This document shows, piece by piece, positions 25,264 through 34,526 of a stretch of DNA of 64,000 nt (position 1 is the first letter of the stretch; each line of letters starts with the position of its first letter). Below the pieces are notes generated by a model that did not search any database, was not told the origin of the DNA, and saw nothing but the letters and a program-made list of their open reading frames with translations. Source of the stretch: Labia minor (taxonomy: Eukaryota > Arthropoda > Insecta > Dermaptera > Spongiphoridae); contig OY720349.1 of assembly GCA_963082975.1 (NCBI GenBank), forward strand, positions 44,931,962 to 44,995,961, read 5' to 3'. The translations under genes were made by a program, and so were the position numbers.

Positions 25264-25912
25264 ATGGTTCCTAAAGTAAGTTTAATTAATATTTTTACTA
25301 TTATTGATGATTATTTGTCATTATAAAGTTATATAATATATGTACATATAAATAAATATTTTATTTTGCAGGTTTTTAATTGTATTCAGAAAGATTGTAT
25401 TACGAATTCTCTACCTGAAGGAGAACGAGGACACTTGTTCTATTTTCCAAGGTGTAATTTTTTAAGAGTGGGTAAAACAACAATAATTTAAAGTTGTTTA
25501 CTAAAAAATATATTAATAATAAAAGAAAATAATTTTATTAATTTTTTTAAATATTTATAGCAACACGTGTTAATACTACATCAGATGGTTTGGGCTTGGT
25601 ATCAGAGAAGACTGATCTTTTGGAATCCAGCCCTGTGAGAAGTATGTATTATATTTTTTAATAAAATTCATTAATCTTCTCCTAACTTTAAATAGATTTT
25701 TTATAATGATTTAAAATAAATTTTTAGTTTGCTTAGGCTTTTCTGTATTAATTCTTTGGAATTTTTTTTTAAACTTAATTAATTTTTGCAGGTGTTCAGC
25801 GGGACATACGCCTACACCATCTGAATATTTACAAAAAATCTTATGTTTTCTTTCGGTGAAAACTCTTAAACGATCGCTAAGCAATTTCCAAATGACAAGA
25901 GGCATCAACAGT
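25264..25912 (+). CDS. Possible spliced plus-strand gene inside the hAT element (THAP-like start), uncertain
   Basis: ATGGTTCCTAAA (25264-25275) is followed by a consensus donor GTAAGT. After about 95 bp there is a TTTTGCAG acceptor at 25371. The second exon (25372-25451) continues the frame with C-x4-C (CIQKDC) and HLFYFPR, then a GTGTAA donor. A Met followed by a short C-x2-4-C and an F-x-FP motif is how THAP zinc fingers begin, so a captured THAP-type gene is possible. Further acceptors exist (TTTATAG at 25560, TTTTGCAG near 25792) with open stretches after them, such as the 25793-25912 region. However, joining exon 2 to the acceptor at 25560 gives a stop within five codons, so the model fails beyond exon 2 or the gene is dead. 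Treat as a lead only. Confidence 0.3.
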
Positions 25913-25916
25913 CAAT

Positions 25917-26180
25917 TGATTAATTGAAAAATAGTGTAAATTTTATTTATGTGAAAAATTTTATATAATGTTTTATAAAGTTTTATTAATTATTATTGTT
26001 TAATTGAAAAATAGTGTAAATTTTATTTATATATGAGTAATTTTATACAATTTAAAAAAATGCATGCGAAAAGGGTTAATTTATAAATAAAATTAACATT
26101 ATTGTTTAATTCAAAAATTGTGCAAATTTTATTTTTGTATTTTATTATTATTATTATTTTATTTTTACAGAAATTTTATA
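25917..26180 (+). repeat. Three diverged tandem copies of an about 90-bp A+T-rich unit
   Basis: The phrase TTAATTGAAAAATAGTGTAAA recurs at about 25920 and 26001, and in altered form (TTAATTCAAAAATTGTGCAAA) at about 26106. Each is followed by a TTTTATTT run. The array lies in the right part of the hAT element and probably grew inside it. Confidence 0.6.
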
Positions 26181-26328
26181 TAAGGTGTTTAAAGAAAAAT
26201 ATGTATAAAGGATTTGTTTACAAATGAGATAAACATCATTATTGTTAATGATATTTTGTAATAATCTATTTTCAAATAAATATGCCACATACAACATTAT
26301 TCTTTTATTATATCCATGAAAATTATGA

Positions 26329-26475
26329 AATTTTTCACTTAAGTGAAAAATTATTTATTTTGTGATAAGACCAACAATTAAGCAATTTTCTAAAAAAAAA
26401 AAATTTATTTCTGAAATGTCTGTTTTAGCTTTAAATAAATAATTTTTCACTTAACTTAAAAATTTCATAATTTTT
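26329..26475. repeat. Imperfect inverted repeat inside the hAT element
   Basis: ATGAAATTTTTCACTTAAG (about 26327-26345) is mirrored by CTTAACTTAAAAATTTCAT (about 26450-26468). A shorter AAAAATTATTTATT / AAATAAATAATTTTT pair is nested inside. The structure could fold into a long A+T-rich hairpin. Subterminal palindromes near hAT ends can be transposase-binding regions, but nothing here proves that role. Confidence 0.5.
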
Positions 26476-26854
26476 TCATTCCTCCCGCTCTCATTCATTC
26501 AAAATAGATTTTAAAAATGGTGCCAGGCCGGCCGGTTTTTTTCTCAATTAGTTCGTGCATGCATCCGCATAGCAGCGCCAAACGCTGTTTCAAAAAAATA
26601 TCATTGCGTGTCCACCCCCTGACATAAATCAATGCAAGTGAAGGAGGATGCGAGAATTGAACTAGTAACTTTTTTGAAAATGAAAGCGTTATAAGCGAAA
26701 TATATAAATAAATTTTTTAAATATTTTTTTTTGTGTTTATGATTTTACCGCCACTTTACAGTTCTTCATCACCCCCAGGTGAACCCATGGACCCTCAGCG
26801 CCCCCTTTGAACCCTTCAGCGCCCCCTAGGGGGCGGTAACGCCCACTTTGGGAA

Positions 26855-28237
26855 TCACTGGTCTATATTTATATTATACAATGTATTATTAAATATAATT
26901 TTATTTTTTTTATTAATATGGTTTAAGGAAAAATCATTTGTTAAAGTTTTATTTTTAAATTGGTTTGAATTATTTTCTAAACCTTTAATATCTTTATTTT
27001 TATTTAAAGGTATATTTTTAAAATTTATTCTTTGAAATATTTTTAATTCATTATTTTGACATAGTTTAAATTCCGTTATTAAATCTAATCCCAGAATCAA
27101 TTCAAAGGAAAATTTATTATTATTAATACAGAATATATTTACTTGTTTTTCTATTAAACCTATTTTTAATTTTAAAGAAATTTGCCCATCAACACGACAA
27201 AAACCAGCTAATGTTTTGAATAAAATTTTATTGTGGTCCTTCAATTTATCATTTAATCCTTTCACCACATTTAAATTGATGATTGATATATTAGAACCGG
27301 TGTCATAGATTCCTTTTAAATATCTATTCTTATTAATTATTACATTTAATTTGATCAGCTGGGTTTTATCGCAGGGCATAATTATTTTTTTTTTAACCAA
27401 TTCATTAAATTGTTCTTCACCAAGCATTACTTTTGGGCGTGTTTTATTTTGTTTTATATTAATGTTGTTTTTATGTAATGGAATATTCTCATATTTCTGC
27501 AATATACTTATGAGATCATCAGATTTCTTTATTTGAAATTTATCTAATTCATGTTGAATTTTTAATGGTAATCCAATGACAATTAAATTAATTTTAGTTT
27601 GTTCTGAGATATGAGGGTCCGAATCTATTAAAAGATTTTCTTTCTCAATGCAATAACTTATTATGGAGCCCCCTAGAAATTTAAAATTAAAAGCTTTTCT
27701 AACTTGGGACCATCCTCTCTTTTGAAAAGTTAATAAGATTGATTTTTTCCAATCTTCCCATAAATGTAGATTTTTTTTTAGATTTAATTCATACCAATTT
27801 TTAGCAATGTCTGCCAAAAAATATTTTAATGCTTGAATTTTTATTGTTTCATTTTGTAGATCGAACCTCAAACATTCTTTTTCAAATTTTTCAATCCATA
27901 CATCAACATCTTGGTTTTTGCCTAAAAATATTTCTAAATTGAATTTTTTTTCAATATCCTTTAATACGTGGATTGAATTATTTATATCAATGGTGTTATC
28001 CATGTTAGTTAAATTAATAGAATTATTTAATTGTTCTTCAAGCAATTCGCCTTTAAAAATGAAATTATCATCATTGTCTAAATATAATTTCCTTATATCT
28101 TTATCTAGATCCACCTTTGGGTTTCTGAAATTCCCGACCCTTGTCATACCTTTACAGGCTGCCTGAATAACGCTTAATTTCATCAGCTTAAGGTGATGAG
28201 ATTCGTGACGGTACTTTACAGGAAATAAGTAAGTCAC
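26855..28237 (-). pseudogene. Ty3-type retrotransposon Gag-protease half, cut off by the hAT insertion
   Basis: A 460-codon minus-strand frame: the front half of the retrotransposon polyprotein. It is rich in Lys, Asn and Ile. Residues about 90-250 look like a retrotransposon Gag (capsid) domain (WYELNL and W-containing helices). No CCHC zinc knuckle is visible, unusual for the group. The aspartic protease follows with the catalytic DTGS (312-315) and ILGLD (381-385). The frame ends with a TGA inside the hAT terminal repeat, so the natural protein continued into the frame at 20013-22642; the two halves lie in the same reading frame on either side of the 8-bp duplication. The listed start is a GTG preceded by an in-frame TAA. 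ATG at 28183 is a more likely start. It is a transposon gene broken by insertion, not by decay. Confidence 0.88.
26861..26868. repeat. 8-bp target-site duplication of the hAT element, right copy
   Basis: GTCTATAT directly follows the right terminus (GGGAATCACTG) and is identical to 22635-22642. Confidence 0.93.
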
Positions 28238-28250
28238 TTACGAACTTACA
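28205..28250 (-). repeat. Remnant of the retrotransposon 5' end
   Basis: TGTAAGTTCG (minus strand, 28250-28241) equals the first ten bases of the candidate 3' LTR, so it may be all that is left of the 5' LTR. Nearby GTGACGGTACTTT (28205-28217) is the exact inverse of AAAGTACCGTCAC at 19999-20011, just outside the polyprotein stop. Thirteen matching bases at mirror positions near both ends is unlikely by chance. Its meaning is unclear. Confidence 0.4.
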
Positions 28251-28300
28251 TATATGAAATTATATTTTTATATATATGAAATTATACTTTTATATATATA

Positions 28301-29100
28301 CTAGCTGCTCTTCACATCTAGACGGGGGCTCCGCCCCCTGTACCCTCGAGTGCTACATAGTATTTAGTTGAAAGTAGTAAAAGGTTTTCATCCATTTTGT
28401 TTCAATCAGTATATTACATAAAACATTCATTTCTTTTTGTGTTCTTATTTAAAATATATTTTAATTTAAACAGTAAATTAATTATATATATTATTATTAT
28501 TGTATATGTTATATCTATCTATCTATGTGGCTCAACGATACTCGAAAGTTTTTGGCCGCAACAACCACATTTCTCCAAGTGTCCTTATCCTGAGCCCTTG
28601 TCCTATCTCTCTTACGTCCCTTCCTACGCGTTCTTGGTCTTCCAAGCGGACGTTTTCCAACCGGTCTCCCCACCAAGATCTTTTTCCTCTCCCATTCTAG
28701 TCCAATTCATTTACCCATCCATGTTGTATAAAGCATCTTAATTTCTTAACACTCCGTTTTTTTAAATTTAAAATAGAAGGAGAGAAAGATGTTTTAAATT
28801 ATATTCGAATAGTCTATATATTCTATATATCAGTATTTTTTTCTGAATTTAATACCAATTTGATTTTCAAAATTTGCCATTCTTAATGCATATGTTAAAA
28901 TTTAAAAAAAATCAAATATTCTAATTTTTAAATTTATATACAATTTAACATTATTTTTTATTAATATCATATCAAAAAAAGAGAATTTATTAAAAATTAA
29001 AAATAAAAAAAGAAGCCTATTATTAAAAAAATATAATAGAATACAATAATTTTGATTTAAAACAAATTTTAAAAAATACTCAATATAAAAAAGACATAAA
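28301..29100 (-). mobile_element. Helitron family C copy 1 (partial) carrying a non-LTR fragment
   Basis: The minus-strand end reads ...GAGCAGCTAG next to T (CTAG at 28301-28304, A at 28300 on plus), the canonical Helitron 3' terminus. The terminal hairpin GAGCGCC/GGCGCTC seen in the 55.1-kb copy is lost here by a short deletion, but the GGGGGCTCCGCCCCC palindrome remains. The sequence then matches the copies at 53787 and 55095, including a piece of non-LTR retrotransposon at the same place. The 5' end cannot be seen; similarity fades near 29.1 kb. Confidence 0.7.
28513..28698 (-). pseudogene. Non-LTR retrotransposon 3' fragment 2 (inside Helitron copy 1)
   Basis: The C-terminal part of the non-LTR protein gene in reverse. 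It begins on the plus strand with a TATC-type tail (about 28513-28525) and GTGGCTCAACGATACTCGAA. On the minus strand it would encode the RWAGH-type end of the protein (G-R-P...R-P-R region), but it is deleted and frameshifted. It sits at the same junction as the fragments in the 53.8-kb and 55.1-kb Helitron copies. Confidence 0.7.
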
Positions 29101-30617
29101 TTTAAAACATCTCATTTATATCATTTGAAATCATGAAATATTTATTTACTTTATATCAAATATGTATTCTTAAAGATCAACGTGTAGATAGATAGAAATA
29201 ATATATAATTTTTTTTTTCAGAACAACTCGAAAGATTCTGGTCTCATTAAAATTTCAAGTGTTCAAGGATTGTTGAGGTTATTCAAATAGGTTATTCCAA
29301 TCAGATAAAAAAAAATACCTACTATTTCCATCTCCTTTCACAGGGATTGTTTTCTGAATTAGTTGAAACCACTTCCGGGGTGATTGATCCGCTGATAACT
29401 TCCTTTCTTACGTAGAATCTGATGCGGGCTCATTTTGGTACATCTGGAAATTTCACTTGTTCATTTTCTTTTTGTTACGATCCGAGACTATAACCGTTTT
29501 TTCTATTCATATTTTTAAAGTAGTATTTAAGTTAATTCTTTAAACTTTTCTCACAATCTTTTTGAAAGTTTTCAAATATATAATCAATTAAAGTAATAAA
29601 ATGTGAAGTAGAATCAATTTGTCCAAAATGAGGGAATGTTGTATTTTCTAATGAGTTTATATTTTACTCTTTAATTGGTATTCAATGTCCCATTAATTAT
29701 AATTCTTTTTATATTTCAAATTATTTTATTATATTTCATGAAATAAATATTATCAATTATTTCAATTCGTAGTTAAAATTATTGCCAATCAATTATTAAA
29801 AAAAAATTATTTAACGATAATATTTTATTTTATTTTATTTTTTTGACATAAGAGATAAGTTAAAATTTACAAAAGATAAGAATTGCATTTTTTATAGGTT
29901 GTGCAAGTGAAATACTCAATGACCAAATAATTTCTATTGTTCGTAATAAAATTGGAACAAAATATTAATCCTTTAATTATTTTTAAAAAAATCAAATAAT
30001 AATAAAATTGTTTCTTATAGAAATATTAAGAATCTAAACATTTATAATTTATAACAAAATAATGATTTATGATGCATAGCGGGGGGGGGGGGGGTTGAAA
30101 TTTTATGATTCCCTTTTGCAATATTTAAATTTAAATAATAGGGATGGTACAAAATAACCACTGGCCTATAAGCCTCTTTCCATTCCAATGAAAAGAAAAC
30201 TTTATTAGTTTTTGTTCAAAGTTACAGAATAACGACCTAATTAAATGATATTATAAATCATTTGGATGGAAATAAAAAAATTATAAAATAAAGAATCATT
30301 TACATAGAAATTCCTTCACCTCCCCTTTCTTTTTAATAAACTTTCTTTTCAAATAAGTTATATCTTTTGAGCGAGATCGAACTTTTTCATTTTTCCCCCA
30401 TATTAAATAACTCATATACATTTAAATACTTTAATTTAACTAACCCTCTTCTCGATTGTCTTTAATTTATTATACCAATATATCTCCTTAATAATATTTT
30501 GATTTTATTTTTATGAAATAAGTTCTTTCTGGATTTAATTTCATATAATAATATGATAAAGAAGTAAATTACATTTTAATATAATTTGTTTTTAATTATT
30601 TTAATATGAATATAGAC
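29101..30617. other. A+T-rich spacer
   Basis: No gene recognised. A run of 14 G residues (about 30081-30094) stands out. The rest is A+T-rich, with a slightly more balanced patch at about 29320-29470. Confidence 0.5.
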
Positions 30618-31284
30618 ATAGTATTAACACACAAAGTCTTAACATACAAAATGTAGAATTCGAAAATGTAGAAAAATTTAAATACTTATGTTCTGTAATC
30701 AGGAAGGATAATAATATTTGAGAAGAATTAAAATCGGCTAACACCTGTTATCATGCAATAAAGGGACTTATCTCGTCAAAATTATTATTAAAGGGGATCA
30801 AAATTAAAATATATAAAACAATTATTTTTCCGGTTGTATTATATGGTTGTAATGGTTTATAACCTTTGGAGACGAGAGTAGACTTAGAGTATTTGAGAAT
30901 AGAATTCTTCGCAACATTTATTGGTCAAAGAAATATGAGGTCACCGGGTTATGGCGGAGACTGCATAACGAGGAATTACATTATCTCTATGCATCTCCAG
31001 ACATAGTTAGGGTTATAAAATAAGAGATAACTGCGTTGAACAGGGCACGTGGCTAGAATGGGAGAGGAAAGAATCGCGAAAAATATATTAGTGGGGAGGC
31101 CGATTGAGTAACCTACGCTTGGAAGACCAAGGGCGCGGTGGGAAGGGATGTGACAGAGATGGGAGAGAGTAGGGGTTAGATGGTTGTGGCTCAGGATAGG
31201 GTCACTTGGAGGAATGTGGTTGCTGAGGCGAAGAACTTTCGTGTTCCGTAGAGTCATTAAAATAGATAGATAGATAGATAGATA
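30618..31284 (+). pseudogene. Non-LTR retrotransposon 3' fragment 3, with GATA tail
   Basis: About 665 bp of the 3' coding end of a non-LTR retrotransposon, plus strand. In shifting frames it encodes recognisable pieces of the RT C-terminal region: VEKFKYL-like, CYHAIKGL, KIYKTI, FENRILR, VTGLWRRLHNEELH and YASPDIVRVIK. It has at least one in-frame stop and frameshifts, so it is dead. It ends in a clean (TAGA)n tail at 31262-31284. Short tandem tails of this kind mark 3' ends of many non-LTR elements. The family resembles the RTE/Jockey-type elements common in arthropods; the exact clade is not certain. Confidence 0.85.
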
Positions 31285-32042
31285 TCAATATGAATATATT
31301 TTATAAAATAATATGAACTATTAAAATAAACTTAATTTAAAATATTGTTTTTTTACCGACCGACGATAGTAAGGGAGGTATTGTTTTCACACCAAATTTC
31401 ACATGTGGAGATTTTTACATATCTCCACGAATCATGCATTTTCTAAACAGAAAAAAGTATTTTTAGCATGATGTCTGTCCGTCTGTCCGTCCGTCTGTCC
31501 GTCCGTCCATCTGTCCGTCCGTATAGATGTGTACAGCCTGAACGGCTCAACCGATTTTGATGAAATTTGGTATATTTACTTAATGCATCAGTGGGATGAA
31601 TTGATCAACTTTTGGTGCAATTCGGGAAACCGGAAGTGGTAGTATTAGCGATCGACGATAGGAAGGAAAGGGTTATTTTCACACCAAAGGAGATTTTTTT
31701 ATATATCACCACGAATCATGCATTTTGTATTGGTTTTATCCTCGAAAAAAATCATATTTATTAGTTTTTTCTTGATTTAAAATTATATGACGTCATCCAG
31801 CCATGCATGACGTCACAGCCTGGTCTTGCATATATATTATAAATAAAATAAAATTAAAAAAGCAAAATGTGCAGCATCGTACACGTGGCGGAAGTGAAAC
31901 TTCTTACAATCTAGAGAATAAGATAAATTTTAGTTGAGAGTGTGAGTGAGAGAGAAATAGAGAAAAATAAAGGGATCATTTCGAAAGACATATAACAGTA
32001 TAAAATTTTCGTAACAAATATTCGCTTTATTATTATTATTAT

Positions 32043-32614
32043 CTACTCTATCATCATATCTACATTGCCTGTACTATTGTCGGTTGGTGCTTCAATTGGT
32101 AATAATGATATTAATGGCTTGTGATAACTAAAATAAGATATATATGTTCGTGATTCGATATTTTCTATATAACGTGTAAAAACAGCATCTATTGTAGTTC
32201 CAGATTTTGTTGTTGATTCCTTGGGATCGTTATTTATAAGCAGACCAAATGTTTCTCGAAGAAAGTTGATCAACGGCAACGAATCATCTCAGATCCAAAA
32301 TTTACATTAAAATCTCCCCCGAGAATTAGAGGGATTTTATCTTCGCCTCGTTCAAGTGCATTAGCACCTGTGTGGCTATAAACCAGTAGTGAACGGTGTA
32401 TGAAATAAATAATATCGTCTAAATTTTGGTCGTTATTTTTTTTCGGCATAGTGAAATCTGTGGAGTAGAGAAAAGCAGTTTTAAATGCAATAATAATTTT
32501 AAATTGATTTAGTAGTGTTAAAGTAATGTTGAGATTCGGATAAATAACGTGAATGGTCATCGACGCACATAACTGTATGTGTTGGCGTGTGAATCGCCGA
32601 CCATGTTCACACAC
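32043..32614 (-). pseudogene. Helentron endonuclease domain, frameshifted relic
   Basis: Two overlapping minus-strand frames together give the C-terminal endonuclease of a Helentron protein. The upstream frame (32270-32614) holds DDIIYFIHRSLLVYS and then IPLILGGDFNVNF, where GDFN is the metal-binding motif of endonuclease/exonuclease/phosphatase enzymes. The downstream frame (32043-32279) holds LINFL, then TKSGTTIDAVFTRYIENI and YISYFSYHKPLIS, where the TIDAVF and final SxHxP-like SYHKP match the catalytic D and H motifs. A one-base shift near 32280 separates the halves. In intact Helentrons this domain follows the Rep and helicase domains and is thought to nick DNA. Here the N-terminal domains are missing and the gene is dead. 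I recognise the motifs from arthropod Helentron proteins annotated as PIF1-like helicases. Confidence 0.82.
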
Positions 32615-32685
32615 ACAATTACATGCGTCGGTATGCGTGCACGCTGTATATTTGACTTGAGAATTTTAATTATTTCACGATATAT

Positions 32686-33533
32686 ATCTTATCTTATTAT
32701 GCTAGCTAAAATTGTATATATCTATCTATTTATCTATAACCATTGGTTCTCAAAAACCGCTCTAACGATTTTTTTCAAATTCACACTAGATATAGTATTT
32801 ATAAAGAAAAATTGAGTTTTATTGATTACATCTCTTGAAACTTACAGCTTCATTATTAATTTCTTAATTGAAAATTATATATGGGTGACGTAAATGGCAT
32901 CCATTTTGAAATTTTACTCCCGCCTTTTTTTAATTTTGTATTAATATTTTTTTTATATTTAAAATATTTTAAAATTTATTATTTAATTTCGAAATAAAAT
33001 TAAAAATATTTATTTTTAATAAAATATATATATATATTTATTAATCCCGCTTTTTTTTAAATGATATTGTATTAACATTTTTTTATATTTAAAATATTTT
33101 AAAATTCATTATTTAATTTCGAAATTTTATATTTAAAATATTTTAAAATTTATTATTTAATTTCGAAATAAAATTAAAAATATTTATTTTTAATAAAATA
33201 TATATATATATTTATTAATCCCGCTTTTTTTTAAATGATATTGTATTAACATTTTTTTATATTTAAAATATTTTAAAATTCATTATTTAATTTCGAAATT
33301 TTATATTTAAAATATTTTAAAATTTATTATTTAATTTCGAAATAAAATTAAAAATATTTATTTTTAATAAAATATATATATATATTTATTAATCCCGCTT
33401 TTTTTTTAAATGATATTGTATTAACATTTTTTTATATTTAAAATATTTTAAAATTCATTATTTAATTTCGAAATAAAATTAAAAATATTTATTTTTAATA
33501 AAATATATATATATTTATTAATCTCTCTCAAAA
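32686..33533. repeat. Dispersed repeat family F, copy 1 (expanded)
   Basis: It opens with ATCTTATCTTATTATGCTAGC, matching 35350-35370, and closes with TTTATTAATCTCT followed by an A run, matching about 35645-35660. Between these, both copies share a stretch around AATTCACA and ATAAAGAAAAAT. This copy is longer because of the tandem array inside it. The nature of the family is unknown; copy 2 also contains a short stretch similar to family A. Confidence 0.5.
32918..33525 (+). repeat. Minisatellite of 174-bp and about 128-bp units
   Basis: The anchor CCCGC followed by a T run recurs at 33046, 33220 and 33394, giving two exact 174-bp periods. Shorter units flank them (from about 32918, and the last to about 33525). 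The 46-bp difference is itself an internal repeat around TTTAATTTCGAAATTTTATAT. The units are nearly identical, so the array expanded recently. Confidence 0.85.
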
Positions 33534-33554
33534 AATATGAAATACGTTTAATAT

Positions 33555-33897
33555 TAAAAATAAATAAATATACATATGAAATTTGTTATTTTTTAATATT
33601 AAAAAATATTTAATTTGAGATTAATTATATAAAAAATTTTAAAAAATTCAAAAAAACTTAGCTATAATATTTGACATATGATAAGGTTAATTACAATTTT
33701 TTAATAGACATCCTTAATAAATAGAAAAATAATAATTTTTAAATAATATAAATAATATTTAATTATAATCTAATCAAAGAAAATAAAAGTTTGAATCTAT
33801 TTGATAGTTGATCTTTTTACATATAATTAATCTCAAATTAAATATTTTTTAATATTAAAAAAAAATAACAAATTTCATATGTATATTTATTTTTATA
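33555..33897. repeat. Fold-back element with about 76-bp arms
   Basis: The left arm (33555-33630) and right arm (33821-33897) are near-perfect inverted copies, both containing AAATTTGTTATTTTTTAATATT or its complement. About 190 bp separates them. No coding capacity. It looks like a foldback/MITE-type insertion into the Helentron derivative; no clear target duplication. Confidence 0.7.
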
Positions 33898-34019
33898 AAT
33901 GTTTAGGCAAATTTTGAAATTAATATATATTTAAATTCAAATTGTATTTAATTGCGATATCTACTGGACAAGGTGGAGATCTCGCCCTCTTTTGATCATA
34001 AGTCATACTAATTTTTATT

Positions 34020-34330
34020 CTTTGACCCAGTAGAAGCTGAAAAATATTATTCCGGGTCAACGTACTGGCGCGCATGCGCGCCATGGACTTTGGACCTAGC
34101 GAGAGGGTATTAGAACGAAAGACAGCACAAAAGCAACACGCAGATAGCCTCTTTCTCAAGACCGAAAGACCGGACAAAAGAAAGACCCAGATAGCCTCTC
34201 TCTCAAGAACGAAACACCGCACAAAAGAGAGACGGAGATAGAGGCTATCTCATTCTCACTCGTTATATCTATATCTTTTTTCTCTCTTGCGTTTCGTAAC
34301 GCGTTACGAAATTTCAATTTTTCAATTCAC
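34020..34330 (-). promoter_or_regulatory. G+C-rich 5' region of the nested Helentron: repeats and palindromes
   Basis: Near the 5' end of the Helentron derivative lie several structured motifs. TTGACCC...GGGTCAA frames a 25-bp loop (34022-34060). GGCGCGCATGCGCGCC is a perfect 16-bp palindrome (34067-34082). Three direct repeats of 47 bp follow (34114-34160, 34161-34207, 34208-34254). A perfect 20-bp palindrome centred on ACGCGT lies at 34292-34311. The position, upstream of where the coding region began, suggests a promoter or a binding region for the element's own protein. This is inference. Confidence 0.45.
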
Positions 34331-34526
34331 TCTCCATTCTCAACCAAATGTCAGGACGCCGCTAAAGAAGTTTCACTTCAAAAATGTTTATATTTATTAT
34401 TTATGTATCCATATCTGTTTTTTATTACATTAATAGATATATGAAAATTATTTGAAATTGTTTCTGTAGCTGGAAATTAATTTATTTCAAACCGTCGGTC
34501 GGTTCGGACCTGGCCACAGGTCAACT

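Larger units (their letters stand above)
22643..26860 (-). mobile_element. Complete hAT DNA transposon inserted in the Ty3-type polyprotein gene
   Basis: A 4,218-bp element with imperfect terminal inverted repeats: CAGTGGTTCCCAAACTTTT at the left and TTTGGGAATCACTG at the right. Both ends are followed inward by runs built on GCGCCCCC (about 22670-22710 and 26795-26835). It is flanked by a perfect 8-bp duplication. It carries one intact transposase frame on the minus strand, a G+C-rich upstream region (24880-25200), a possible spliced plus-strand gene (25264-25912), and A+T-rich repeats toward the right end. Because it splits a retrotransposon that otherwise has unbroken frames, the insertion is the younger event, and both seem recent. 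It could be active; that is inference from the intact frame and ends. Confidence 0.95.
31861..34377 (-). mobile_element. Nested Helentron derivative with endonuclease relic
   Basis: The insert in the family A copy is bounded by a perfect 15-bp inverted repeat: GAAGTGAAACTTCTT (about 31895-31909) and AAGAAGTTTCACTTC (about 34358-34373). A hairpin-like TGTGC...GTACA lies outside the left repeat, as in families A and B. An A5 run at both junctions could be a duplication. Inside, on the minus strand, is a Helentron endonuclease relic reading toward the hairpin end, which is the expected 3' end. The replication initiator and helicase parts are gone; a tandem array and a fold-back element occupy the middle. 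A G+C-rich repeat-bearing region lies next to the 5' end. It is an internally deleted Helentron. Confidence 0.7.
31354..34526 (+). mobile_element. Helentron-like family A copy interrupted by a nested element
   Basis: It starts TACCGACCGACGATAG (31354) and ends CGTCGGTCGGT followed by the hairpin GACCTG-GCCA-CAGGTC (to about 34522). So this is family A in the opposite orientation to the other copies. Positions 31354-31860 and about 34377-34526 align with the 625-bp copies. The 2.5 kb between them is absent from all others and has its own matched ends, so it is a later insertion. The microsatellite is GTCC/GTCT repeats (31475-31525). Confidence 0.8.

Noticed and set aside
33001-33530. Regular repeats that could suggest a CRISPR-like array
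   Set aside because: The units are contiguous without unique spacers and the sequence is a eukaryotic minisatellite.
34292-34311. 20-bp palindrome considered as a replication origin or bacterial operator
   Set aside because: The context is a Helentron derivative in eukaryotic DNA; a role in the element itself is the simpler reading.
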